DNA of 64,000 bases, from contig CM067522.1 in NCBI GenBank assembly GCA_034509495.1, positions 15,333,168-15,397,167 on the forward strand, given 5' to 3'. Shown here piece by piece: positions 11,471 through 22,689 of this stretch. Position 1 is the stretch's first letter. Every line of letters begins with the position of its first letter. This DNA comes from Acestrorhynchus altus (taxonomy: Eukaryota; Chordata; Actinopteri; Characiformes; Acestrorhynchidae). A program made the position numbers and the translations under genes. The notes beneath the pieces are model-generated. The model saw nothing but the letters and a program-made list of their open reading frames with translations. It did no database searches and was not told the DNA's origin.

Positions 11471-12629
11471 ACATTGACATCTGTATGCAATCAGTGGACA
11501 CATTACATAAGCACTTATGTTCAAAAGAATTATTCATTATTCATAGCCATATTACCCATAAATTCCAGAAGTTAATATCCTTAAGTATGTATTATCTTAT
11601 GTCCTGTAACAAGACATAGATGTGAAGATCGTCAGCTTAGTCTTCTAACAGATTGGCACTAATTGCATGTAGATGGTGTGGGTTATGGGCTAATACTGCC
11701 ACCCTCGAGGCAGCAGACTTTGGTTGTCATCTGGTTGAATTTGTTCTCTGGATAAGCAAAACAAACAAACAAAAAAAAAAGGTCTTGGTTAAGACTCTTA
11801 ATTTTGCATTAATTATTTTCTTAACTCTTAGAATCTGGGATCTGCACTTTGCAGGCAGTTACATGCCGTTTTCTCGGCTTCAAAACTCAAGATCAGAGTA
11901 ACCTACAGACATGACAGAGACAACGTCAGAAGTGTCTTACCTGGGCTAAGGTGAAAAGAACTGAACTGTTGCTCAGTGCTCTAAAGTCTTGGAATTTGGA
12001 AATCAACAGTCCTAGAGTCTCAACTCAAGCTCCTAGAGTGGATAGAGGCACAGAATTCCAGGTGTCTGAAAACCACTATGAAGTATCTGCAAACTGTGAT
12101 TTAAGGTATCATGGCATCTGCTGGTGTTGATCCACTGTGTTTTATAAAGTCCAGAGCCATATTTTCAATTTCATCTACCAAAATTATAAACTCATGCAAG
12201 TGATGTATTTTATTAATTGTGTTTAGTTTTGGAAAAGTTACTTCAGTCATTTCCATAATTTTAGTTTTTTTTCTAATTAGGAAGATTGTGTAATAAGCAT
12301 TTGTTATGCAAACTATTATCATGACACTTTCAGAACATTATTTCTGTCATGTGACAGGCTAACGTCCCTGAAACCTTTTAAAACATTCCTGCATGCTCAT
12401 ACAATGTCTTCTGTCAACTGGGATACTGCCAATGCACCTCCATCAGCTCAGTGCAGCCATATGAGAACGTGCATCTCAGCATATCAGCACTTCCATTTCT
12501 TCACTGCTGCCATACGAGCACCACCATCTGCTTACGTCTGATAATCAAGTCACTGTAACACCCTGTATTTGAAATCTTCATGCATGTCACTGTTTGATAT
12601 TATATATAACTTTAAAAAGTTCCATGATA
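11471..12629. other. No gene seen
   Basis: AT-rich unique DNA. A poly-A run at 11770-11780. No exon or repeat can be supported. Confidence 0.45.
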
Positions 12630-12890
12630 ACTAGGCCTGTTATCATACTGGACCTCTTGATATCACCCATTACGTTTTTCTTAGCAAAGAATGCTCACCA
12701 ACATGATTTAACTGGTCTGTCGACTTTGCTTAAAAACAGTTTTATTTATCTATGTGTAATTGTATTATTATTTGATATAATCATTATAAATAAAATTGGT
12801 CAACAATAATATTACAGTTATTTCATGGACAATATATCATCCAAACTAAAATAGTTATCAAGAAAGTGTCTACAAACTATGTAATGGGCA
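12630..12890. mobile_element. Degenerate inverted-repeat element
   Basis: The left edge TAGGCCTGTTATCATACTGG (from 12632) and the right block GGACAATATATCATCCAAAC with AGTTATCAAG resemble a fish repeat that begins TAGGCCTGTCACGATAAC and folds back on itself. CCCATTACG near 12666 pairs with GTAATGGGC near 12880. Highly decayed; ends approximate. Confidence 0.4.
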
Positions 12891-13084
12891 GTGTGTATTG
12901 ACACGTATGTTGCACATATAAAAAGAGCTCAATACATATTTTGATAAAATGATACAATATATTTGCAATGAGCTGTGGACACACTGTAGACATCATTTTC
13001 TGAGCATTTACTCATCCAGACTTTGCCTAAAGCACATCAGTGATATATAATGTATGACTGTTTATCACTCGTTCAAGATTTTTT

Positions 13085-13310
13085 TCTGCACTCTGTTTAT
13101 TTCATAGCTGTGAACTATTCCCAAAAGGAGGCACCTGCATGCTCTGCCGCCTGTCTGCTTGTTTTTCCGACATCTGGAAAATAACAAACTGGTGTCTCAC
13201 ATTATTTCCGCGGTGGCGGGGAACGAAAGGTCCGCGGCCCGTCCTCCCTCCCATGAGCGCGTATTGATTACAACGTTGCCTCTGCACCATGGGGTCAAGG
13301 CTGTTTCCAT
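13085..13310. promoter_or_regulatory. Candidate conserved noncoding element with CpG-rich core
   Basis: A CpG-rich core (CCGCGGTGGCGGGGAACG and TCCGCGGCCCG, 13208-13240) is followed by GCGCGTATTGATTACAACG, a homeobox/PBX-like site, within AT-rich DNA. Both strands are open over about 60-90 codons, but no protein is recognised. Best read as a regulatory island. Confidence 0.33.
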
Positions 13311-14989
13311 CACAAACTTTTTACTAGTTTCAATTTGCTCTGTCCTCACCTCACCCAGCCCCCAAGCCTCAGTATATGTATTTTTTTTTCCCTGTCTCTT
13401 TCACTGCTTCTTAAAAGTTGATAGAGCAGAAGTGTTATGAGTGTCTATGGATTACTTGTGTAACTAAAAGTGTTCACCTTTGGCTCTGAAAGTGGGTGTT
13501 GCACTGCCTATAGGAGCTCAGGCATCTCATTGACCACTAGAGGATGTTAACCCCCAAAGGTGGATCAGAGTGGCACCTTGGAGAGGCGCTCAAGTGTGTA
13601 TATGTAGGTGTGTGCGTGTATGCATTTGTTCAAGTGTCTGAAGGGCTTAGGATTTACATTTCCTGAAGTTCTAGGATGTCATTATATCCGGCAAAAGTGG
13701 AAGGAAAGAGCCTGCAACCAGAAAAAAAATCCTGTCTGAGTATCATCCACCTCAGTTAGGTCCGACATGTCTACCCCACCAAATTGCCCCATGTGAAAAT
13801 CAAGTCGAGTGCTACAGACAGACAGACAGACAGACAGAGAGAGAGAAAACAGAGGACATCATGCAAGAAAAAGGTAGGAGTTAATGTACATACATGAAAA
13901 TTTAGAAACTTGGCAAATTCTCTTGATTGTGCCCTTAAATGGAAAACTGTATTTTCCTCAGCATAGTTCAATAATGAGAGTTCAGTACATAGAAGTGACA
14001 TACCAGGAATCTGTCCTTTCATTCAAAGGAAAATCTGGCACCAGCAAAGCAGAGCTAATGAAAGGGGTAATTCCTAAACCCCAAATCTTTTGATACAATT
14101 TTCCCTGATTTACACCCCCCAATTCATATTCACATTTCCATATATCCATCCAACTATTGAAAGCCCTGCTCACATTAGTCACAGTTGGAATGTGGCAAAA
14201 TGCAACAGCTACAGGAGAATATGTTTTTGATACATTTAGCAGACACCTCAGTTGTCCTGGAAGATGGAAGCTCTCAGTCCTACCAGAAATGAGTGTTGCC
14301 AGAGTGGGTTGTCTGTTTCAGTCAGCTTTCTGAGACAAAACTACACATCATCAGTAGGCTCTACTCTGAATAAGAGTTACATCCACAACATAACCACTGT
14401 GTTTTCTGTGTCAGATTGGAAGAACACTAGAGTCAGCGAAGCAAGCAGGCATTGGGGCAAGGCTAAATCCCTAGTCGAATTGACTGGATTTCCTCAGACA
14501 TCATATGAAGCATGTTGTGCAGCAACAATGCAGCCAAGGACTAAACTAGATAACCACACAGCACATTGAGAGGACACCAAAAGGATGGCAACACTAGTTC
14601 ATGAGAGGAAAATTACAATATGTAAATACATTGATCTTGTAACACTGTTAAAAACATGGTATGGTATGTTATGCTATGTTAGATACATCCACAGTTATTT
14701 TGCCTCCTGCAAGTACTGCACCACTTAAGATGGGACATTAAAAAAACTGATTAAATACAGCAAATCACCTTTAAAAAATTTCCCAATGACGTATTATTGT
14801 GTTTACACTGGTTGAGAGATGTGTTGTAAATGTTTGTGCTTGGTGTTGGTGTGCAAGCAAACTTTTGGCTGCGACTGGTAAATTTTGATGAATACCATTC
14901 AGGTTTTTGGGGCCAGGGCCCCAGGTCTCTTTTCTACACCTCAAAAAATAATGAGCTTTCAAGGATAACAAATATGCTGGGGAGAAAGA
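13311..14989. other. No gene seen; (CAGA)n at 13815-13846
   Basis: Contains a tetranucleotide microsatellite (CAGA)6 passing into GA at 13815-13846 and an imperfect TATGG/TATGT stretch at 14655-14682. Open frames of 60-105 codons overlap antiparallel and lack recognisable motifs. Confidence 0.5.
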
Positions 14990-15450
14990 AATGAACATAT
15001 TTCAAAGCTGCCATCCACCATATTCAAATGAAATGAAGAAATGAGGTGCCTTTTGCTGATTAAATCCGCTCCAGCCCTTGCCGGCATGCTCACCATCCGT
15101 ATTTAACTGTCAAAGGCTCTCTCCAAGAGTCAGGGGTGCCATCAGGCCTTTTGCATATGTTTTCTATAAATACCTGCACTGCCGTGTCACTAGCACCAAG
15201 CCCAGTAGCTTCTGGGACTGCAACAACCTCTGGGGCTGCAGCCAATCACGTCGGACTTTGAGAAGACCCACGTAGCAGGAAGGCTGGCCCTGGTTGTAGC
15301 AGTTTCAGAGCGGCGGGCATGATTTACTTAAGCTTGTCAGGAGAGCAAAATCTCAAGGCAAATGTGGAGTAATAAATTGTAATACATGCCGCATATGTTT
15401 GACTCATGACCCCTGGCATTTGGAGGCAGCTCTCAGCTCAGGAATTCCAC
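14990..15450. promoter_or_regulatory. Candidate conserved noncoding element
   Basis: Long non-repetitive island with a POU/octamer-like TTTGCATATG (15150), TGATTAAATCC (15056), AGCCAATCACG (CCAAT-like, 15240), and AGTAATAAATTG (15369). It is GC-richer than its flanks. The word content and length (about 450 bp) are typical of vertebrate developmental enhancers. Confidence 0.33.
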
Positions 15451-16204
15451 TGACAAGAAATGGCAAGAGAGAGAGAAAATTTACAGGACAAGAAAAAAAA
15501 TGAGGATAAACCGAGAAAGGGGGAAGAGAGAGAAAGCAAGAGAGCTGTGAAGAAATTGTGAAAAAATGCAAGACTAATGGAGTATATGTTCATATTTCAT
15601 CAAATGACATATCTATGCACCACCCACAAATATATTCTTACAATGCAACAAGCTTATAGAATGTACACATAATAATTAGCCATGTAACACTAAGTGTCTG
15701 GATTAAATACAACACTAATGATCAAGTCATTTATAATTAATTGTAGAATTATGGCCGAAAGTATATGGTTATATTTAAAACATACGTTCAAATATGACAA
15801 AAACATGCTAGACACAAGAGGGAGTTCATAGGCAAGATAAACATTTATAAATGTCTTATTCAATATATATTTCTATTAATTGGAGATGCAATCGTCTCAG
15901 AACGGGCACATCAGATCACAGAATGATTGGCAGAAAAATACTATTTCGCTAACTGTGCAGACCAGATAAGCCCAGGTTTTTTATTATTTGAGATGATTTT
16001 GCACAAACATCTCTGGACTGTATATAATTTTTTTTAACATATACTTTTAAAGAAACAAACAACACAATCAATGAAATTCCATCTTAAAACAGTGCCAAAG
16101 TTACTACTTTTAATTCCAAGAGCTAATCTGGAGTTGTGGAAATGTTCAAAACAGAACATGTTCACTCCATTTCATCAAAAAACAAGGGAATGATATTACC
16201 AGAG
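15451..16204. other. No gene seen
   Basis: Purine-rich stretch (GAGAGAGA, AAAGGGGGAAGAGAGAGAAA) at 15466-15545, then AT-rich unique DNA. Confidence 0.5.
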
Positions 16205-16267
16205 TGTATATTGAACATGGAGTTTCAACTAGTTATAAGCTTTCATTAGCACACAGAGCTTCAACTA

Positions 16268-17124
16268 CAGTAGGGCCAAAAAGTAGGCAACCACTGATTG
16301 TGCTATAAAGAAGTTCTCCTATAAAGAAGAGCGAGGTCTGTAAATTTCATCATAAGTAACTTGGAGTGAAAAATTTTTTTATGTATGGTGGAAAACAAGT
16401 ATTTGGTCACCCATAAACAAGCAAGATTTCTGGCTCTCACAGACCTGTAACAACTTATTTAAGAAGCTGTTCTGTCCTCCGCTGGTTACCTGTATTAATG
16501 GCACCTGTTTGACCTCATTATCTGTATAAACGACACCTGTCTACAGCCTCAAACAGTCAGACTCCAAACTCAACCATGGCCAAGACCAAGAGTTGTCGAA
16601 GGACACGAGGAAGAAAATTGTAGACCTGCACCAGGCTGGGAAGAATGAATCTACAATAAGCAAGCAGGTTGGTGTGAATAAATCAACTGTGGGAGCAATT
16701 GTAAGAAAATGGAAAACCTACAAGACCATTGATAATGTCCCTCAATCTGGGACTCCACGCAACATCTCATCCCATGGGGTCAAAATGATCATGAAAACAG
16801 TGCACAAAATCCCAGACCTACATGGCGGGACAGTGTGTGAAACCTAGTGAAGACTTATGGGAAACGTTGACCTCTGTCATTGCCAACAAAGGTTATGTTA
16901 CAAAGTATTGAGTTGAACTTTTGTTATTGACCAAATACTTATTTTCCACCATAATTTACAAATGAATTCTTTAGAAATCCTACAGTGTGGTTTCTTGGAT
17001 TTTCATTTTCTCATTTTCTCTCTTATATTTGAAGTATACCTATGATGAAAATTACAGACCTCTCTCATCTTTATAAGTAGGAGAACTTGCACAATCAGGG
17101 GTTGACTACTTTTTTGCCCCACTG
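16268..17124 (+). mobile_element. Internally deleted Tc1-like transposon, 857 bp
   Basis: The left terminus begins CAGTAGGGCCAAAAAGTAGG, and the right terminus ends CCCCACTG as its inverted counterpart (CAGTGGGGCAAAAAAGTAGT on the other strand). Similarity extends inward for about 100 bp, including TGATTGTGC, AGTTCTCCTA and AGGTCTGTAA. TA dinucleotides flank both ends (16266-16267 and 17125-17126), the Tc1/mariner target duplication. The interior keeps only the first third of a transposase gene, then joins to a 3' tail with ACCAAATACTTATTTTCCACC. It is therefore nonautonomous. Confidence 0.92.
16593..16847 (+). pseudogene. Tc1-like transposase N-terminal fragment
   Basis: 85 codons encode the DNA-binding head of a Tc1-type transposase: KDTRKKIVDLHQAGKNESTI is the first helix-turn-helix of the paired-like domain, followed by SKQVGVNKSTVGAIVRKWK and the GR-rich-type linker (here NVPQSGTPRNIS). 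The second helix-turn-helix is only begun, and the whole DDE catalytic domain is absent, so no transposition activity is possible from this copy. The reading frame through the HTH is intact, which suggests a young element or deletion before decay. The true start may lie just upstream, at the ATGGCCAAGACC near 16576, in a different frame. Confidence 0.85.
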
Positions 17125-17235
17125 TAACATAAGCTCTGAGCTTTCACTAACACACTGAACTTCACCTAGCTCAGATGTTGCATTAATACACAGAACCTCA
17201 ACTAGCTCACAGCATTCATTAACACATGGAGCTTA

Positions 17236-18740
17236 ATGAGGAGCATCCACTTGTATATGGAACTGATGGCTTAAATGAGTTTAAACAAGTGTAAATGAGC
17301 AAGCATGTGGCCAGTATGACCAGCAATCACACGCTGATTAGCTAACACAGTTGATTAGCTAACACAGCCCAACTTAAACGACATTTTGTTCTTTTAACTG
17401 TGATTTTTCTATGCCATCATTTTCACAAGAATTTATTGAGTGTCATTCCCCTGAAAATCATTTCCACACAAATTACCCATTCACATCCTTTTTTTTGGAA
17501 TTAAATCATACACAGATGGTAACCCGTGAAGCATATGCAAAATTTCAATATGGCCATTTTTTTATCCTTTACAAAATGGTCTGTGATATACTGAAATTGG
17601 GGCCAGATATAAGTGAAAGTGTACATACACATTGACTACGCAACAATATCATTATATCCCATGTTAAAACAATCGATTTATCTCTGTATCTGATCAGTAT
17701 GCTTGTACGTGCCATGTATTGTCACTGTCATGCAAAATTGTCTCATTTTTTTCTCTGGGTCAGTGCAGGAGTTGCTGTAGCACTTTGCGACATTTACACT
17801 GTCCTCCATGAGTCCAGAGTCTAACCACTGAACAAGACCAAGCAGTATAAACAATGCAGATGGAATTTGTGCTTTAACAACAGACATGACCTCTAATGTG
17901 TGCATGATGAGATTTAAATATTCCAGCAGTCACAAATTGTAATAATTCAGATGAAATTATATCCCTAAGCCTAACTCGGAACATAACTCACTTGACCATG
18001 CTTATTATGAACTACCGGTAATTGCAGCTCACTTCTCCTATGGTTTGTGGGATAGTGGGAAGAAAAACACATTATAATTAGAAGCTGCACGTTAGTAGCG
18101 ACACATTTAAGTAGCGATATGGTTAGACATAGCAGCTTTGGTGTGTGAGAAAAGACTTATTCAAAGTGTGACTGAGGTTTTAGCATACAACAAAATCTTC
18201 ATTCCTTCGCAGAGTTGTTAGGTGTTATCATTACGCCATGTGGTGAGCCTCAAGACAGCAAAAAAACAGAGGGAGGTATATAGAAAATTGGGATTGCGTG
18301 TGGGAGTTTCCATGTGTTCTTGCATACATACAGAAGGACTATTCTGTATGTAAATTATCACACCATACTGTAGGAGGCATATAACATTCTGTAGATGTTC
18401 TTATTTTTCTTATGTTAACTCTCAAAACATACGCATCCTATAACGATTTGCAGATTCCTTGGTCTGCTTTTCATTTACTTTTTAATTAAGAAAGCAAAAA
18501 CACCAGTAAAGATTGTTGTAACTGATCTCAGTTTCATTATGTCCTCCACGGTAAGAGGTTGACTGATTATATAATCATTAAAATAATATTTACACTGTTG
18601 AAAGGCCACTGAAATACATTTGGCCCAAAGTTAGATTAAACAACTGAAAAATGTAAGGGTTGATGAACTGATGAGTTAAAATACACAGCATGCACAGCAT
18701 GCTTCATGCTGTTTTACAACTTTTTGTGCTTTATATCAGT
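17236..18740. other. No gene seen; 18-bp duplication at 17335-17370
   Basis: A short tandem of GATTAGCTAACACAG occurs twice at about 17335-17368. The remainder is AT-rich DNA without recognisable structure. Confidence 0.5.
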
Positions 18741-18744
18741 GTTC

Positions 18745-18905
18745 TACAGTGTTTGAGCCTTGGTTCCTTTCAAGGTTTCTTCCTCCAACCTGAGGGAGGT
18801 TTTCCTTGCCACTGTTCCCCGCTGGCTTGCTGAATTGAGGCTTGGACCTGGATTTCTGCAAAGCTGCTTTTGCTGTTGTAAAAAGCGCTATATGATTAAC
18901 TTTGA
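18745..18905 (+). repeat. Dispersed fish repeat (TTCTTCCTCC ... AAAAAGCGCTATAT)
   Basis: The phrase order CCTTGGTTCCTTTCAAGG, TTTCTTCCTCC, TTTTCCTTGCCACTGT, GGCTTGCTGAATT, AAAGCTGCTTTTG, GTAAAAAGCGCTATA is a repeat I recognise as abundant in otophysan fish genomes. It often lies at the 3' end of longer retroposons. No coding capacity. Confidence 0.7.
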
Positions 18906-19919
18906 TTAAAATGTCTAGGTTTCAGCATCATTGGGTTGGAATTTACTCAGTTAATTTTTCCAAGATCTAAACAAATTTCCAGATTACAACCAGAACAGTC
19001 TAGGGTTAAACCAAAGGACATAAAAATACCAATGCAAATGCTGGACCAAAGGACCTAGTCAATAGTTTCAGAGTTTTATTCTCATCTGTCTCTGATAGTT
19101 TGGTTGTGACCAAAAAGGATCCCTATTCTCTCATCAGTATTACACTATATAGAGACAGTCTGTTTAGTTTACTAAGTAGAAGAAAAACACTTACAAACTT
19201 AGAATAGAAATACACTTCCTTATCAGCAATTCAGGTCAGCACTCGTCACAAACACACACATGAGCATCAGGACCGTTTTAAGCGCTGCACACACACACAC
19301 ACACACACACACTAAATTCTGAATTAAAGTTAGTAAAGCTCTGTGCCGTTCAAGGAATGATCCTTGATTATGTTCATACAAGCATAAGCCTCCCATTAAT
19401 GAACAAACATTACACGGGAAAACATCTAAACTTCATATTGTCCAGTGGCTCGGAACAATCACTGGCTTAGCTAGCTAATGTTTACAGCTCCATTCAAACC
19501 ACTGTGCTGCTTATTAACGATAGTCACAGTTGCATTCTGGTCCATATTCAGCTCGTGTAGTGAGCTACAACGTTTACTATAAATTACCAGCAAACTGTGA
19601 GAGATTATAGTGCCATAAAAATCAAGCTCGAAAATGGCTGACATACTCATTAGAGCTCTAAAATGTAAATAGGGATCTTTTTCAGTCACAGCTTTGAGTT
19701 TGAGTGGTTTATGTGGGAGGTAAAGACACATGGAAGAAGTGGAATGGTTGTTATAGTTTATTTGATACTTTACCGTGACCCTTTATGATATGTGAGCACT
19801 GTTGTTGATTCCCTTTGCAATGATTTTTTTTACTAATTTGCCTAATTAGTAAAATAATTATTTTGTGCTGTACTGAATATTTCAATATATTAGAATTCAT
19901 CCAAATTCTTCATCAGTGG
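18906..19919. other. No gene seen; (CA)n at 19288-19312
   Basis: AT-rich DNA with a (CA)12 microsatellite at 19288-19312. The 86-codon minus-strand frame (19471-19731) is not recognised. Confidence 0.5.
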
Positions 19920-19939
19920 TCTAATACGTCACCACTATG

Positions 19940-20165
19940 ATCTGAATGATCTGAGGATCGCAGGTTCTGAGGATCGCAGGTTCAAATCCCAGGTCATGGT
20001 GCTTGCCATCGGCAGCCATAGTCTGAGAGAGAGTGAAATTAGCCATGCTCTCTGTGGGTTGGTAGATGGTGCACTCTCCCCACATCACACTCAATGTGAT
20101 GCTGGCCAGCACAAGCATCTGTCATTGTATCGGAGCTGGGGACACGGCATTATACATACACATTA
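19940..20165 (+). mobile_element. tRNA-like SINE copy
   Basis: A tRNA B-box-like word GGTTCAAATCC (19979-19989) is followed by the family body (CAGGTCATGG, CATCGGCAGCC, AGTCTGAGAGAGAGTG, GATGCTGGCCAGCAC, ATCGGAGCTGGGGAC). The 3' half matches the copy at 10085-10270. A 16-bp exact tandem duplication (CTGAGGATCGCAGGTT at 19951-19966 and 19967-19982) sits over the B-box region. The A box is not evident, so the promoter is degraded. Confidence 0.72.
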
Positions 20166-20349
20166 CCAACAGTGAGGTCACATACTTACTTGTGCACAGT
20201 TCACACTCACCCTGGGTCAAAAGAGTAAGAGACTGAAAGACTGACTGAGAGACTGTTTTACTTACCTGGATGAGTCCAACTTTTGCTGAAGAAAGGGGAG
20301 GTTGGACTGGTGAAGAGACAAGGAAGAGAAAGGTTAAATACCTACGGCT

Positions 20350-20760
20350 ATTGTCTAATTAAAAACGATGTCATGAATCTGTGTGGGGAATGGTAACGAT
20401 GATTGTTGTTTATCAGACATAATTGTAAGTCAATGACAATTATATGCTGTATTGTGAACATTAACTTTGTTAATATTGGTGGAGTCTAGGGGAGGAGCTA
20501 CCAGTATATAGCCTGCTCTGAAGTAGAGAGATGGGGAGAAGAGTAGAGGAAAGAGAGAACCAGTGTAAGTGAAAAAGGGTATACATAGGTATAAATAGGG
20601 GTATAAATAGGTGACCTATTTATGACTTTGCAGTCATTGGGCAGAGCCACTGAAGTTAGTGAATAGTTATTGTGTCAATTTTGTTTTCCTTTTTATCTTA
20701 TTGCATATTTGTATATATGTGAATATTTATTCTGCTAATAAACTGGTGATTGGGAATGGA
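20350..20760 (+). other. Possible solo LTR-like segment
   Basis: Contains paired TATAAATAGG words (from 20590 and 20603) with the 18-bp palindrome AAATAGGTGACCTATTT and a downstream AATAAA poly(A) signal (20737-20742) in a compact 300-400-bp block, an arrangement expected of a retrotransposon LTR. No primer-binding site, gag-pol remnant or clear TG...CA ends were found, so the alternative is chance or a decayed promoter. Confidence 0.2.
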
Positions 20761-21639
20761 CAATTTCCCTCTGCCTGCTTCATTGGTAGGAGCCTCTGAC
20801 CCCTTGCCCTACACTACACATGAAGTGGGCTACAACTTCCATAGTCAAAGTATCACAGGGTCAGAAGCGTCCTATGTGATGGGGAGAGAACTATTGGGGC
20901 TTGGAACCTTCAAAGTTGAGGGTAAGAGAAAAAAAATAGTATAAAATAATTCATCCTCATCTGTCATCAGAAACTGACAGACAAAACTTTCATAGACACC
21001 AGATGTGTTAGGGGGGTTAAGGGGGGGTTAAGGGGCAAATTATGTAAATTTCATTTGAACAAAAACACAAAAAATATTGTTTCATATGAAAAAAAAAACC
21101 TACAGAAAAGATAAATAAAATTCAGTTTACATGCATCCCAATATTTACATCAGTGTTTATATAAAAGTGGCAGATGGAGGTGAGAGAGCAGTGCCGGATG
21201 CTGAGGGGACTGAGACTGACACAGTGGACTGATGGCTGGGGTTGGAGCTGCCAGTTTGAGTGTTAGCCCCACTGATGCACCCCACAGTGTGGCACCAGTG
21301 GCCCCTCCAGCCCCCCTGCCATCCAGGTCCCCATAAAAATAGCACCTTCCATTACTCTTCCTCTTCCCAAGAGACTGCAAGGTCTCCAGCATCATTACCG
21401 GAACCACGCATGTGACTTCGGCTTCTTCACACCAGTCTGGAAGCCCCACCCCAACCACATCCCACTAATTAAAGGTCAAGCACCCTTTTTGTACATTATA
21501 AAAAAACCTTTGTTCTTATCTGGAAAGGAAAGACATCATAAGATAGGACAAGAAGAAAGAGGTGGAGAGGGAGAAAAAAACCATATAAATTTGGAACAGG
21601 GCAAAAATTTCAATTATAAAACCTGGCTAATTTGGTATG
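20761..21639. other. No gene seen; G-rich and GC-rich patches
   Basis: Holds the telomere-like G-run cluster at 21010-21035 and a GC-rich segment at 21175-21460 in which both strands are open for 60-100 codons. No protein is recognised. Poly-A at 21090-21099. Confidence 0.5.
21010..21035 (+). other. G-quadruplex-prone, telomere-like G runs
   Basis: TTAGGGGGG, TTAAGGGGGGG and TTAAGGGG follow each other directly, three long G runs separated by TTAA. The 7-G run can supply two G-tracts, so intramolecular quadruplex formation is feasible. Confidence 0.5.
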
Positions 21640-22270
21640 ACCAGCTAGTGTCATCCATGCTGACAGTGCTCCATTATGCAGTCATTTGGGCTCTTTCAAA
21701 TTAGTTATGTTAATGTCCTACGCTGGAATGTAACACTTGGATGGGACAAGATTCCAGCAATTAATTTCTACAGTCAGCCGAGAGACAAGCAAATTTATTT
21801 TCCCCCCTCTCGGGGAATGGGTGTTGGAGGGGGTGGTGAGGGTGGGGGCAAGCACGTCAGGGTGCGCCAAACAAGCACAACACTAGGCCTAAATAAAGCC
21901 CAAACAATGGGCGCCAATGCCTCCTCATTCATTCCACTGACAATGTTTTGCAGCTTAAACCTGTTTTATTAATTATGTTTGACATTTCCTTAATTAGTTT
22001 CATTTACACCAAATCAATCCCTGCCGCCACCCGGCCTCATTTATCATTTTAAAAAATTTGCATAGCCGGTGCTGACTTTTTCTACTTAATTATACATTAA
22101 AAGTGTCAAGCGCGCTTGCTGCCTGGCATTATCTGCTGCGGAAAGGGCTGCGGCTGGGCGGCGCTGGCATTAATCACGACTAGGCTGTGAGTGCTGCCGG
22201 ACGCCACTGGTAGAGGCAACTTACGCCTGGGAGCCCCTCAGCTGCTCTAGGGCCAATGACAGACCCCTTG
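21640..22270. promoter_or_regulatory. Candidate conserved noncoding element (strongest enhancer-like island)
   Basis: Roughly 600 bp of non-repetitive sequence packed with homeobox and POU-like words: AATTAGTTATGTTAATG (21700-21716), AATTAATTTC (21759), TTAATTATG (21970), CCTTAATTAGTTTC (21989), ATTTGCATAG (22057), CTTAATTATAC (22085). It is followed by a CpG-rich segment (GCGCGCTTGC, GGCTGCGGCTGGGCGGCGC) ending in CATTAATCACG (22167-22177). Includes a G-quadruplex-prone run at 21812-21848. No splice-bounded exon or recognisable protein. The mixture is typical of distal elements near transcription-factor genes. Confidence 0.4.
21812..21848 (+). other. G-quadruplex-prone motif
   Basis: Five G runs (GGGG, GGG, GGGGG, GGG, GGGGG) are separated by loops of at most about 7 bases, satisfying the usual quadruplex pattern. 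Confidence 0.6.
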
Positions 22271-22590
22271 ACCCCAAAAAAAATGAAGAGACGAGTAACC
22301 TCCAGACCCAAAATAAACAGGGCTTGTTTACATGTTTAGTGTTCAGCTTGATTTAAAAAAAAAAAACAAAAAGAAAATTGCACTCAAAACCTATTCTAAG
22401 AGAATAAAACATTCAATTACACAAGACTAATTATGCCATTTGTAATGATATATTTATCACATTATATTACTACAATATATTTTCCAACAGCATTACATAT
22501 GTTTACACTATATGTATATAATGTGATAAATGCATTATTATTTAGTCTTCGCATTTGAAAGTTTTATTCTTTTAGAATACTTTTTGAGAT

Positions 22591-22593
<3 letters not shown>

Positions 22594-22624
<31 letters not shown>
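22594..22624. repeat. (GT)15 microsatellite
   Basis: Perfect GT run. Confidence 0.96.
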
Positions 22625-22625
<1 letters not shown>

Positions 22626-22689
22626 CCCAACATGGGTTCATAAAATTGTGAGTGTAAATAGTGTACATATATTATGCAGCAGCAGAGGT

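Larger units (their letters stand above)
16205..17235. repeat. About 36-bp minisatellite split by a Tc1-like insertion
   Basis: Left of the transposon: units built on GAGTTTCAACTAGTTATAAGC and CTTTCATTAGCACACAGAGC (16221-16265). Right of it: AAGCTCTGAGCTTTCACTAACAC, then GAACTTCACCTAGCTCAG, GCATTAATACAC, GAACCTCAACTAGCTCAC, GCATTCATTAACACA (17128-17225). The same 35-41-bp unit (TTCAACTAGCTC ... TTCATTAACACA) runs on both sides, so the transposon inserted into a pre-existing tandem array of about four to five units. Confidence 0.75.

Noticed and set aside
21720..21745. miR-1/206-like word CTGGAATGTAAC
   Set aside because: Matches only the seed. No hairpin partner nearby.
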